Positions 43,301 to 50,924 of a stretch of DNA of 64,000 nt are shown in pieces (within the stretch, counting starts at the first letter, position 1; each line of letters opens with the position of its first letter). Origin of the DNA: Chitinilyticum litopenaei DSM 21440 (lineage in GTDB: Bacteria > Pseudomonadota > Gammaproteobacteria > Burkholderiales > Chitinibacteraceae); the NCBI RefSeq assembly GCF_000428145.1, contig NZ_KE386629.1:52851-116850 (forward strand), read 5' to 3'. The notes beneath the pieces are model-generated. The model had not been told where the DNA came from. It did not search any database and saw only the letters and a list, made by a program, of their open reading frames with translations. The translations under genes and the position numbers were made by a program.

Positions 43301-45354
43301 CACGCAAGCCGGGATTTATCCAAAATTATCCTATCTGTTTCATTGATGGCCGCGCGCCAGCAGTAGTCAAATAGGAGGTCGTTGCTGGTGGCTATTTTTT
43401 CTAGGAGGGCAACACTTATTTCTCTTGCGCGCTCTAGGATGTACGCGATTCGTATATTGCATTCTTCAACATATTTTTTAGCAAAGAGCGTGCTGTTAAA
43501 GTTTCTTTCTGTGCCTGCGTCAAATATGCAAAGGGCTTCATCGATGTGGCGAAATTTTCCTTTGCCTTCATTGTCTCTTGCGAGTTCTATATATCTGAGG
43601 CTGAAGTCAAAATCAGCGGCCCAGTCGAACCGATAATCAAATCTTGGGATTTCACCGACTAGTGTTCTGAAGAACTGTGAAGAGGGGCCGCCCGGGGTAT
43701 TGCCATTCAACATGCATTTAATTACTGTCTCGTTTGGGTCAAGAATGAAGTCGTTGAATTTTTTTATTTCCGATTCTTGGGGTTCCCCTTGTAAAATTAC
43801 TTGGTTGCGAACGGAAACTAAGGAAACTGTGCAATCATTAGCGAAGGCGTCAAGTGCATTTTTGCATGCTGTGGGGGCCAGTTGGTCATTAACCATCATT
43901 AGTTTGAAGAAAGGTGAGCAAATAAAATTGATCGCCCTGTTCCAGTTGTGCGTTCTTCCAATGTTGCAGTTAAAGTGAAAGTATACGACACGTTCATCCA
44001 TGTCCGCGAATTTCATGGCGATTTTCGATGAGTTGTCTGTAGAGTCGCTGTCGATAATAGCAACCATCAGATTTACATCTATTTGATTTAGTATGCTTTC
44101 GAGGCATCGGGAGAGATTTTTCTCTGCGTTAAATATAGGTATTGCTATGAATAGTAAAGGTTTTGATTTCTTAAGTTTTGCGTAACGATCTTTCGGATAT
44201 GAGGTGCATCCGATTTCAATTTGGTCGTGGCTTGATATTGAATGCTGATTTATATTGTTTTTTATTGCGTGGCTTGATATTTCATTTGCGTAGTTGGTGG
44301 TGATTTTGCGAAGGAGCTGATTGTTGGCGCTTCTGACATGGCGATTCATGCCACCCAGTGTCGCATCATTGAAGCCCAATTTAATGGTATGGGTTGATTC
44401 ATTGAGCGTGGCAAGCCATTCCAGACCATGTACTCTTGCACTTTCAATTAGGCTTTGGTCGAAACCCTCGTTTAGATTATCAGAGAGCGAAGAAATGATT
44501 TTCGTAGTTGGGGTAGAGCATGCTTTGCCGGGAGTGTATGAGCGCGCAAGGGAAAGCCAGTCTTTGTGCACCATTATGCTGCGAGGGTTGATATCACTTT
44601 TTGGGTACTTTCTATTAGAAATACCAAATTGCTCTTCGGTGTCTAGAACGATGAAGTTCGCAGCTATGAAACGGTTTGAGTTTTCGATATTGCTGACGGA
44701 GAGCGGGAAAATTGACACGTCTTTTTTAGCCCCGAAGGTAGAGCTCAAAAGTCCCCTAAGAATATATTGCTCGGGAGTAACCGACATTTGCCAAGTGCCA
44801 AGCTCTTGATAGAGTACGCTGGGGTAGAACATGCTGTGTATATCGGTGTATTCAGCCTTCTCTTGAGAAAACAGAACGGCGATATCATTCTTTTCGCCGA
44901 ATGCAGCCCAGTCTGAAGGGTGAAATGGATATGGTGAATATGGTGTTGCTTTTCTTGTAAAAAAACTGGGGATAATGATTCTTTCAGAAAAGGCTATCCA
45001 GTCTGGCTGGCGCTGTGGCCACTCTTGCGTGTAGTACTTAATTAAGTTTGCGCTGGTGAATATGATATCAGATCTTATTTTGCATATATAATTACGCGTC
45101 GCAGCCTTGATCCCTTCACGTACACCAATTAGTAGCCGATTAACGTTGTTTTGCTGGCCGACAACGCCAGGATCATCTAGCAGGAGTATGTGGTCTGCAT
45201 CCAATTTATCGAGCGACTCGCCCTCCCAGGTCGAAATTATTATTTCTGCCCCAGGGAAGTGCTTTCTAATGCTGGAAATACAGTCAAGCGTCGAGTGGTG
45301 AGGGGGCCTAGATATGGATCCCTGAACGATAAAGGTAATGTCTTCAGGTGTCAC
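40357..45354 (-). CDS. 1665-residue multi-domain glycosyltransferase (WavE-GT2-GT2-like-GT2-GT4-like)
   Basis: Five modules can be seen. Residues 1-275 match WavE-type LPS-core proteins (FIVQGSISRPPHHSTLDCIS). About 397-640 is a GT2 domain (FIAIPIFNAEKNLSRCLESI). About 800-1040 is a GT2-like module (VGRIYPGDRLAPEA, FEGCEDFDFALRA) shared with the 48408 gene. About 1045-1300 is another GT2 (VDIIIPTRDGLADLKRCIDS, LLNDDTQVL). About 1336-1665 is CgeB/GT4-like (VGWAGGSTHGPDLAMIADVV). It probably adds several sugars in one surface glycan. Hand-counted GC is 33% at 44221-44280 but 52% at 41161-41220, which suggests a mosaic origin. It overlaps the preceding gene by four bases. Confidence 0.85.
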   Translation of the reverse strand: MTPEDITFIVQGSISRPPHHSTLDCISSIRKHFPGAEIIISTWEGESLDKLDADHILLLDDPGVVGQQNNVNRLLIGVREGIKAATRNYICKIRSDIIFTSANLIKYYTQEWPQRQPDWIAFSERIIIPSFFTRKATPYSPYPFHPSDWAAFGEKNDIAVLFSQEKAEYTDIHSMFYPSVLYQELGTWQMSVTPEQYILRGLLSSTFGAKKDVSIFPLSVSNIENSNRFIAANFIVLDTEEQFGISNRKYPKSDINPRSIMVHKDWLSLARSYTPGKACSTPTTKIISSLSDNLNEGFDQSLIESARVHGLEWLATLNESTHTIKLGFNDATLGGMNRHVRSANNQLLRKITTNYANEISSHAIKNNINQHSISSHDQIEIGCTSYPKDRYAKLKKSKPLLFIAIPIFNAEKNLSRCLESILNQIDVNLMVAIIDSDSTDNSSKIAMKFADMDERVVYFHFNCNIGRTHNWNRAINFICSPFFKLMMVNDQLAPTACKNALDAFANDCTVSLVSVRNQVILQGEPQESEIKKFNDFILDPNETVIKCMLNGNTPGGPSSQFFRTLVGEIPRFDYRFDWAADFDFSLRYIELARDNEGKGKFRHIDEALCIFDAGTERNFNSTLFAKKYVEECNIRIAYILERAREISVALLEKIATSNDLLFDYCWRAAINETDRIILDKSRLAWLDTFTFILGLAKKNYSPAAISTHYSLKLLSWQELSHQSLLISKSEPTNSTINYNSNEDPQIFREHNQIEELDHAELKPPSQNSNVNYYDIWLDLHRKSALPLSIYEKSMLYWGIYPKVTITTFAVEKQHAEIRDTCFALLAQIYPHWNLDIISFSPPPADLPSDSRISWQTLSDDDDSLEATNIILTKTNSDWVGRIYPGDRLAPEALYLLANMSRRNPELQWLYSDEDTLTIKIERNSPLLKPDFDADLLRSSNYIGGLSLYSRALFASLGGFDAEFEGCEDFDFALRASARLAPKHIGHIAEILYHRFENGRLSYHTPDEEQNLAQQALNRHLHSLGWQAEVNSFEGRYFSIDYRTNNTPIVDIIIPTRDGLADLKRCIDSLVSLTRYPNYKIHIIDNQSQQQEILAYFEDLKQRGMADIILYDAPFNFSAMHNEAIAQLDGEYVLLLNDDTQVLDPEWLDKMLGIAEETDAGVVGPMLVFENGKIQHAGIVLGIDHMPAEHVFIDTRPEDTQLMNRNKLLQQYSAVTGACMLLRRADYLAVGGMDAEVLTLTLQDVDLCLKIRQQLGKRIIWTPSTRLLHDGSKTTHKLARRQPAAATKARNERIELERNVFFTRWREVISNDPAYNPNLTLASRTAALETDPALTGHRCFRPAPLALACPADHFGCGEYRVKAPMRALMRQGMLDGSITERLYGPSEIMRINPDSVIFQRQLEDHQLAAMQRYRDRTDAFIIYELDDLITESWHPDFTKSDALERTDKLKKALSIADRLIASTPLIAESYAEWAKETVIVPNFMPLDRWGMLRPARRLGKKPRVGWAGGSTHGPDLAMIADVVKILHNEVEWVFLGTVPEAMRPYVHEYHQGVHISGYPAALAYLELDLALAPLTDNRFNRSRTSLRILEFGILGYPVIASDLPSYRGFPIVNVGASVDDWVNAIREHIADRDELARRGDNLRQHIMENWILEKNLDVWRQAWLRG

Positions 45355-46079
45355 TTTGCATTCCTGTACGTGGCTTCGAAGAGCTGTAAATCATGAGGAG
45401 TTCCTAACCCATGCATTTTTTCTCCAATGTTGTAGCTGGCTACTACCCCTCCTCTCTCAATTAGTATATTGAATACTGGAGCGACATAAAATTCGTTGTT
45501 GACCATGCAGTTTCTAGATATTATTTCTTCCGCTGCGGAAATAAAATCACGGCCAGTTCGGAAGTTATATATACCTGTGGTAGCTTCGGATGAAATAACT
45601 TGCTTTTCGACAACAAGATCGATATATCCGTTTTTGCCTTTTCGAACGTATGACCATTTTGGGTCACTGGCGGGCATAGTCATTATTACGCCGTCGAATG
45701 TGTTCTCTGTGGAGAATTTTAGATAGTGATCAAAATTTATGTCGACGAATTGGTCGCAGTTTGCAATTGTCAGTGGTGAGTCATTGTTGATATAGTCTTT
45801 TGCGCAGAGCACGGTTCTTAGCGCACCATCGGTCACGTCTTTAACTGAAATTATTCTTGATTTGTGACATATTTTTCTAATTTGGGAGTCTAGGTCATAA
45901 TCTCGAATATGAGCTTCTTGGCAAATGAAGATGAATTGGTGTTTGAGGTCTGTTTTTATGTTTTCAATGACCCACTGAATCATTGGCTTGCCAAGTACAG
46001 GGATTAGGGGTTTGGGGGTTGTATAACCAGCGTCGGCGAATCTGCTGCCTCGCCCAGCCATGGGGATTACAATGTTCAT
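45351..46079 (-). CDS. sugar-phosphate nucleotidyltransferase
   Basis: The 242-residue protein matches the NTP-transferase family: MNIVIPMAGRGSRFADAGYT carries the nucleotide-binding GxGxRF motif, TPKPLIPVLGKPMIQ the catalytic Lys, and LTIANCDQFVD the metal-binding Asp. It would join a nucleotide to a sugar or polyol phosphate to make the activated donor for the glycosyltransferases. It overlaps the giant glycosyltransferase start by four bases and follows the cupin by five. Base composition is AT-rich like the neighbouring genes. The exact substrate is unknown. Confidence 0.85.
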   Translation of the reverse strand: MNIVIPMAGRGSRFADAGYTTPKPLIPVLGKPMIQWVIENIKTDLKHQFIFICQEAHIRDYDLDSQIRKICHKSRIISVKDVTDGALRTVLCAKDYINNDSPLTIANCDQFVDINFDHYLKFSTENTFDGVIMTMPASDPKWSYVRKGKNGYIDLVVEKQVISSEATTGIYNFRTGRDFISAAEEIISRNCMVNNEFYVAPVFNILIERGGVVASYNIGEKMHGLGTPHDLQLFEATYRNAK

Positions 46080-46084
46080 TGTAT

Positions 46085-46414
46085 TTAATCCACGAGGTAT
46101 TTGTCATTAAGTTCGCCAGGAACTTTAACTACAACGGTTCTGGCATCAGTTATGGCTTCAAAATCAGTGGCATTCCCTGGTGGTATTACGATTATATCGC
46201 CTTTTTCGTAGGTCTGGCCATTCATCAGAATTGTTCCATCGATCACTACTGTCAATTCTGTAGATATTTTATGGTAGTGTTTCGCTTCTTTTTCGCCTGC
46301 TGCGTATGTTTTTATTCCTACCTCCGCGGCTTTTGTTTCAAATGCGGTTGGCTTGAAATTGCCGACAAACCACCCTTTTAACATGTCGTCAAGGTTGAAA
46401 ATTTTTTGATTCAT
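46085..46414 (-). CDS. small cupin protein
   Basis: The 109-residue protein is a single cupin barrel. The first cupin motif has YAAGEKEAKHYHKISTELT, with an HxH and Glu typical of metal ligation, and the second is GDIIVIPPGNATDFEAI. Related proteins are sugar isomerases, dioxygenases or sensors. In this operon, between two nucleotidyltransferase-like genes, a role in modifying or binding an activated sugar is an inference. It overlaps the upstream gene by four bases. Hand-counted GC in 46081-46140 is 38%, far below the chromosomal flanks. Confidence 0.75.
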   Translation of the reverse strand: MNQKIFNLDDMLKGWFVGNFKPTAFETKAAEVGIKTYAAGEKEAKHYHKISTELTVVIDGTILMNGQTYEKGDIIVIPPGNATDFEAITDARTVVVKVPGELNDKYLVD

Positions 46415-47148
46415 TGTTTATTTCCTGCCAAGAGTGATTCATAGTCCTGAATCTTCTGAGGGGTATAAAATGTGAAATAATGTTCATTCTTAATTGGGGT
46501 GGCATATGTTCTTTTGCCGTCAAGAATTAATTCGTTAATGGTTGGTGCTATGTAATATGAGTCATTGACGGATGCATTTTTGAAAATTGTGTTCATCGAC
46601 GCCTTGACAAAGTCTCTACCGTTTTTGAAATAATATAGCCCGGCAATTGCATTTCGGCTTATAGGTTTTTTTTCAACTGCTTCAGTGATTGTGTGGCCAT
46701 CTAGTCGCAGGTAGGACCATCTTGGCAGTACTGAGTTAAAATATACGCACCCAGCGTCTGCTTTAGCTCCTCGAAAGGTTGGGATGAATTCTTCAATGCC
46801 CGATAAAAAAAGTTGATCTCCATTTGCAATAATCAACTCGTCTTCGTTGTTTATGTGGTCGACGGCGAGTAAACAACTGCATGCGGCTCCTTTAGTAATG
46901 CCTTCGGAGCGTATTATTTTTGCGTTGCTTGTAATGAGGGATAAGGTTCTGTCCAAGTGAAAACGTTGACAGTCTTCTCGCTGCACAATAAATATAAATT
47001 GGCTATCTTTGTGTAAGTCACGCAAATTGTTGACAACAAGCTCAATGATTGGTTTTCCATGTATTTCTATGAGTGGAAGTGGATAAAAATACTCATCCTC
47101 TGGAAAAAAAAGAGACTTGCCGGCTAGTGGTATAAGTATATTAACCAT
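46411..47148 (-). CDS. nucleotidyltransferase-like protein lacking key residues
   Basis: The 245-residue protein aligns along its length with the neighbouring nucleotidyltransferase (ILIPLAGKSLFFPEDEYFYP, then GKPIIELVVNNLRDL; IIANGDQLFLSGIEEF). However, the Gly-rich GxGxRF loop is replaced by AGKSLFF and the TPKPL Lys is replaced (YPLPL), while the Asp of ANGDQ is kept. It is therefore either inactive as an enzyme, perhaps a regulatory partner, or uses a different chemistry. It overlaps both neighbouring genes (8 bases with the HAD gene, 4 with the cupin gene). Confidence 0.75.
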   Translation of the reverse strand: MVNILIPLAGKSLFFPEDEYFYPLPLIEIHGKPIIELVVNNLRDLHKDSQFIFIVQREDCQRFHLDRTLSLITSNAKIIRSEGITKGAACSCLLAVDHINNEDELIIANGDQLFLSGIEEFIPTFRGAKADAGCVYFNSVLPRWSYLRLDGHTITEAVEKKPISRNAIAGLYYFKNGRDFVKASMNTIFKNASVNDSYYIAPTINELILDGKRTYATPIKNEHYFTFYTPQKIQDYESLLAGNKQ

Positions 47149-47776
47149 GGTGGCTTTCGATTTCGTTAATCTTGGATATGATATTTTGATAGTTTACGTC
47201 GTTGACGGTGCTGACTTCAAATACATGGGCCCCTGACTCTATGCCGGCTTTAATCCCGTTTGGGTTGTCTTCGATGATTAGACATTCTTCGGGGAGTAAT
47301 TTAAATCGCGATATTGCTTTAATGTAGATTTCTGGATTTGGCTTTGAGTTTACAACATCTTGATTTGAAAGGTAGAAGTCAATGTGACGCAGTAGATCGG
47401 CTTTCTGAAGCATCATCTCAATGGTTTGCTTTATTGAGTTTGAGCATACAGCTATCAAGTAACCATTTGATTTTAAATTCGAAAGCGCAAACTGATGCTG
47501 AAATTGTGGCTTGCAGTTGGCGAACACTAGTTCAGAAGTGAATTGTTGCTTTAGATTATTAATGAACTGGTGTAGTCCAACTGGAAGTCCTCGGTCAATC
47601 GACAGCATCTGCAATTTTTGCTTTGTAGGAAGTCCATCGTATGTGACTAGATGCTCGTATTTTGAAATTTCTATGCCAAAATATGATAATGCTCGATTGA
47701 GGGCTGAATAGTGCCACTCTTTTGCATCAATGAGGACGCCGTCCATGTCAAATATGACTGCCTTGATTTTAGTCAT
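47141..47776 (-). CDS. HAD-superfamily phosphatase
   Basis: The 211-residue protein is a HAD-IA hydrolase of the beta-phosphoglucomutase/phosphatase type. Motif I is FDMDGVLIDAKEWH with both Asp, motif II is VCSNS, motif III Lys lies in SKPNPEIYIKA and motif IV is IIEDNPNGIKAG. It would remove or move a phosphate on a small sugar-like substrate, fitting a nucleotide-sugar or sugar-polyol pathway. It overlaps the phosphodiesterase gene start by eight bases and the next gene by eight. The substrate is unknown. Confidence 0.85.
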   Translation of the reverse strand: MTKIKAVIFDMDGVLIDAKEWHYSALNRALSYFGIEISKYEHLVTYDGLPTKQKLQMLSIDRGLPVGLHQFINNLKQQFTSELVFANCKPQFQHQFALSNLKSNGYLIAVCSNSIKQTIEMMLQKADLLRHIDFYLSNQDVVNSKPNPEIYIKAISRFKLLPEECLIIEDNPNGIKAGIESGAHVFEVSTVNDVNYQNIISKINEIESHHG

Positions 47777-48395
47777 TAAAGTAGTCCCTGGCCTCTTGGG
47801 GGTAGTCTGTGCATAAATAGAGTGATTGTGATTTGTAAAGCTGGCTGTTTTTTATAAGTGCCCAGAGTGGTTGGTGTTCTCGATTGTGTAGTTCTGGAGA
47901 TACCAAACACACCTTGGTGGTTTTAATTAAAGACTTGATATATGCTTCACTTGGCCAGTCGTGATTAAACATGTCGAGCCAGATGCCTGCGCACTTGTTG
48001 ATTAGTGTGGGTGGCTTTTCGTATTCACTGATTCTTGCGAAGGTTGCCAAATTGAGTTTTATATAGCTCAGCATGTCTGGAAATGACATGTCAAATATAA
48101 AATAGTCAGATATGTCGTGGCGAATGAGCTCTGCTGCTATCAGGTTGGCGAGACCGTCTGACTTTATATTTAGGGCAAGTGGTCCGGCTCCACGATACTT
48201 TGTGCACAACTCTATAAATTTACGCGCAGGCATTTCTTTTCCTGAGGCTGGGTTGTGCGATATAACTAACAGTCCATTATGGTCACGAATGTCCGTTTCG
48301 ATGCCGAAACCACTTTCAAGTGCGCGATGAAAGGCATGGTAGGAGTTTTGCTCATTCTGGTTTATCCAATATCCTCTGTGGCTTATTATTTTCAT
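47769..48395 (-). CDS. glycerophosphodiester phosphodiesterase-family protein
   Basis: The 208-residue protein has the GDPD active-site features: MKIISHRGYW (first His and Arg), GIETDIRDHNGLLVISHNPA with the metal-binding Glu and Asp and the second His. It is shorter than typical GDPD enzymes (about 240-300), with the core barrel complete but a short insert. It would cleave a phosphodiester such as glycerophospho-sugar. With a nucleotidyltransferase, HAD phosphatase and glycosyltransferases it suggests a phosphodiester- or polyol-phosphate-containing glycan, which is inference. Confidence 0.8.
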   Translation of the reverse strand: MKIISHRGYWINQNEQNSYHAFHRALESGFGIETDIRDHNGLLVISHNPASGKEMPARKFIELCTKYRGAGPLALNIKSDGLANLIAAELIRHDISDYFIFDMSFPDMLSYIKLNLATFARISEYEKPPTLINKCAGIWLDMFNHDWPSEAYIKSLIKTTKVCLVSPELHNREHQPLWALIKNSQLYKSQSLYLCTDYPQEARDYFND

Positions 48396-48407
48396 GGGGT
48401 ATGCCTG

Positions 48408-50123
48408 CTAATGGTTGCTTGTTGTATTGGAAGCTCTGTCTATGCTATGTCGACGTAATGAATATTCTTCTTCTAGGTTTAAGCTAGTCATTCTTCCTTC
48501 TTTATGTCGGTAATAAAGGTTTTCAGGAAGATGGAAGGCTTCGGATTCGGGTAGGGTTTTTGCTGCTCTTACGGCAATATCGAAGTCTTCGACACCTTCG
48601 AATGCGAGATCAAATCCGGAGAGTTTACTAAATAGCTCTCGTCTATAAAGGTTTAAGCCGCCATGATAATTGCTGCCATCCGTTAGTTCATGCTGGAACT
48701 GCGGATTGGAAATCGGATTGTGGATAGTGCCATCTTGGCTTATTTGCATTTCATCGCTATAAATCCACTGCAAATACGGAGTGGTATGTAATTTCAGTGC
48801 AAAATGAAAGAGACCCTCCTCGGGTAGTCTGTCGCCAGGATAGATTGCGCCAACTAAGTCCCCATATTCGTTCATTAATATTTTGTTTATAACTTCTAAG
48901 CTGTCATCATCATCGCTAAGTCTGTGCCAAATGATGCGTGAGTCATTTGGAAGGCCTGCGGGTGCAGAGTCGAAGCACACGATATGGAAATTCCAGTTCT
49001 CATGGATTTGTGCCAGTAAGGATTGACAGGTTTGTATAATCAGGTCGAACTGGCTAGTCGCTACAAACGAACCAAGAATAATTCGGGGTGGGTGTGACCA
49101 GCCTGCTTGAGCCAAACGATAAAGTTCTTGCGATGGTGGCAATCGGATGGCTGCGCTGGCTTGGGCGGCACTATTTGCTACGCACTTTTCCAGTTCTAAT
49201 TTAAGTGCGTGGGCGCGGGGACGATCATGCCAGCTGGCCCGCAGCACATAGTCATAGGCGGTTGCGGTCAGCATCCTCGGCTCACCGAACAGCTCGATGT
49301 CTTTGCCTGCAAGCTTTCCTGCGATGTTCAGCTGCAGATCAGCAATTTCTTTTGAAGTGGTTAGCGCTCTTCCGGCGATCTGGTTGATGCTCCAGAGCTG
49401 TGCAGCACGGTTGATTGTCGCGGCGATTTCCATTCCAATTTGGGCGGAATTACGCAACACATTGTCACCAATGCTGAGGTTGCCGCCATGAATCCTGTAT
49501 TCGGTGAGGATTTCCGGGAGGCGCGCCATTTCTCCGATGGCCAATAGCCGGACCCATAGATCATAATCATGCAGGTAGGTTAGCGTGGGCTCCAAGCCTC
49601 CCTGCATTTTCAGTGTGTTGGCGAGAATTAGTGCGGAAGGAGCATTGAGAAAGTTGCCATGCAATAACTGATAGCGCAAATTATTGATCGGCATATTGAA
49701 AAGTGCAGCTTCTTCATCAAGTTTCTGGTCCGGAAGTCCTTGCGCGTTGATTGCCCGGATCATGGTAAAAACTCCGACATGGTCGGGGTGGGATTCCATG
49801 AATTCAACCTGCTTGTGAATACGATCTGGCAGCATGCGGTCATCGGAATCCAGCAGGGCAATATACTTGCCGCGCGCTTGCTGGAAGGCATGATTTCTGA
49901 CGAGGCAGGGGCCGATATTTTCTTCGAGCAGAAACGGCCTGATTTTTTCCGGGTAGGCCTTGGCATACTCGGCGATGATGCCGGGTGTTGTGTCGCTTGA
50001 GCCGTCATCGACCACGATGATTTCGATATTCGAATAGCTTTGCGCCAGCGCGGAATCGATGCTTTCACCAATGAAATCTGCGCGGTTGTAGGCACAGATA
50101 CAGATGCTGACCAAGGGGGGCAT
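48408..50123 (-). CDS. two-module family-2 glycosyltransferase
   Basis: The 571-residue protein has an N-terminal GT2 domain (about 1-225: VSICICAYNRADFIGESIDS, IIVVDDGSSDTTPGIIA, ALLDSDDRMLPDRI) with the DxD-type metal site. Its C-terminal half (about 340-555) is the GT2-like module also found in the giant enzyme: LSDDDDSLEVINKIL, VGAIYPGDRLPEEGLFHF, SNYHGGLNLYRRELFS and FEGVEDFDIAVRAA. That shared module probably arose by duplication within this locus. It follows the methyltransferase gene by ten bases. The transferred sugars are unknown. Confidence 0.85.
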   Translation of the reverse strand: MPPLVSICICAYNRADFIGESIDSALAQSYSNIEIIVVDDGSSDTTPGIIAEYAKAYPEKIRPFLLEENIGPCLVRNHAFQQARGKYIALLDSDDRMLPDRIHKQVEFMESHPDHVGVFTMIRAINAQGLPDQKLDEEAALFNMPINNLRYQLLHGNFLNAPSALILANTLKMQGGLEPTLTYLHDYDLWVRLLAIGEMARLPEILTEYRIHGGNLSIGDNVLRNSAQIGMEIAATINRAAQLWSINQIAGRALTTSKEIADLQLNIAGKLAGKDIELFGEPRMLTATAYDYVLRASWHDRPRAHALKLELEKCVANSAAQASAAIRLPPSQELYRLAQAGWSHPPRIILGSFVATSQFDLIIQTCQSLLAQIHENWNFHIVCFDSAPAGLPNDSRIIWHRLSDDDDSLEVINKILMNEYGDLVGAIYPGDRLPEEGLFHFALKLHTTPYLQWIYSDEMQISQDGTIHNPISNPQFQHELTDGSNYHGGLNLYRRELFSKLSGFDLAFEGVEDFDIAVRAAKTLPESEAFHLPENLYYRHKEGRMTSLNLEEEYSLRRHSIDRASNTTSNH

Positions 50124-50133
50124 GGTGCTTCCT

Positions 50134-50859
50134 TTAGTTTTTTCGGCCGATATAAAGCACGGATTGCGGGGTGATGCCGTGCCGAGGGAATTGCCCGGAG
50201 CCGAAGTGGCTTTCGCTCAGGGCCTGCACGGTAAAACCGCCTTGCTGCAGACGAGCCACAAAATCATGTTTGCAGTACATGCGAAGGTGATCGTTCTGGC
50301 CAAAACGCCGCCAACGCTCTTCGATGCGTGTTTCGTGCGGATCTTCATCGGTGCTGGTGGCGCTTAGCAGGATGGGAACCATGAGAATGGCGACCCCGCC
50401 CGGCTCGAGTACGCGATACAGCTCGCGGATCGCCGAGGAATCGTCTTCGACGTGTTCCAGTACGTGGGAGCAAACAATGAAATTGAAGCTGTTATCACGA
50501 TATGTTCGCATGTCGCAGATATCGACGCGCTCATCGGCCAAGGGCGAGGAGAGGTCAGCCGAGCGATAGAGCACACCCGGGAGATTTCTTAGCATCTTCC
50601 CCAGCGCTGGTGCTGGGGCTATGTCCAGGATGCGCAAAGGCGGGGGGGTGTATTGCGCCAGATGGCGCCAAATGAACAGCGCATATAGCCTGTCCCGATC
50701 CGAAGATCTGCAACTGGGACAAAAATGCTGTCCTAGATTAAGTGTTTCAAAATCGTCCAGCGAATAACGTGCCCCAACTTGATTGAAGATCGCATGGAAA
50801 TCGGCGGGCAAGGGGAAGAAATTTGGACTGTTCTGATGACAGACTGGGCAGTGTGGCAT
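50134..50859 (-). CDS. zinc-ribbon SAM-dependent methyltransferase
   Basis: The 241-residue protein starts with a Cys pair (MPHCPVCHQN) and a second pair at CPSCRSS, a likely zinc site, then a class I SAM methyltransferase fold: LRILDIAPAPALGKMLRNL, VDICDMRTYRDNSFNFIVCS, HVLEHVEDDSSAIRELYRVL and EPGGVAILMVPILL. The HVLEH motif is typical of small-molecule or sugar methyltransferases. It probably methylates the glycan or a precursor made in this operon. It lies 65 bases after the ABC ATPase gene and ten before the glycosyltransferase. Confidence 0.8.
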   Translation of the reverse strand: MPHCPVCHQNSPNFFPLPADFHAIFNQVGARYSLDDFETLNLGQHFCPSCRSSDRDRLYALFIWRHLAQYTPPPLRILDIAPAPALGKMLRNLPGVLYRSADLSSPLADERVDICDMRTYRDNSFNFIVCSHVLEHVEDDSSAIRELYRVLEPGGVAILMVPILLSATSTDEDPHETRIEERWRRFGQNDHLRMYCKHDFVARLQQGGFTVQALSESHFGSGQFPRHGITPQSVLYIGRKN

Positions 50860-50924
50860 AGGTTCTTGGGTATGCTGGTGTGGTCTTTTTTTGTAAGGGA
50901 CTCATCGGTATACCCGTGGGGGCA

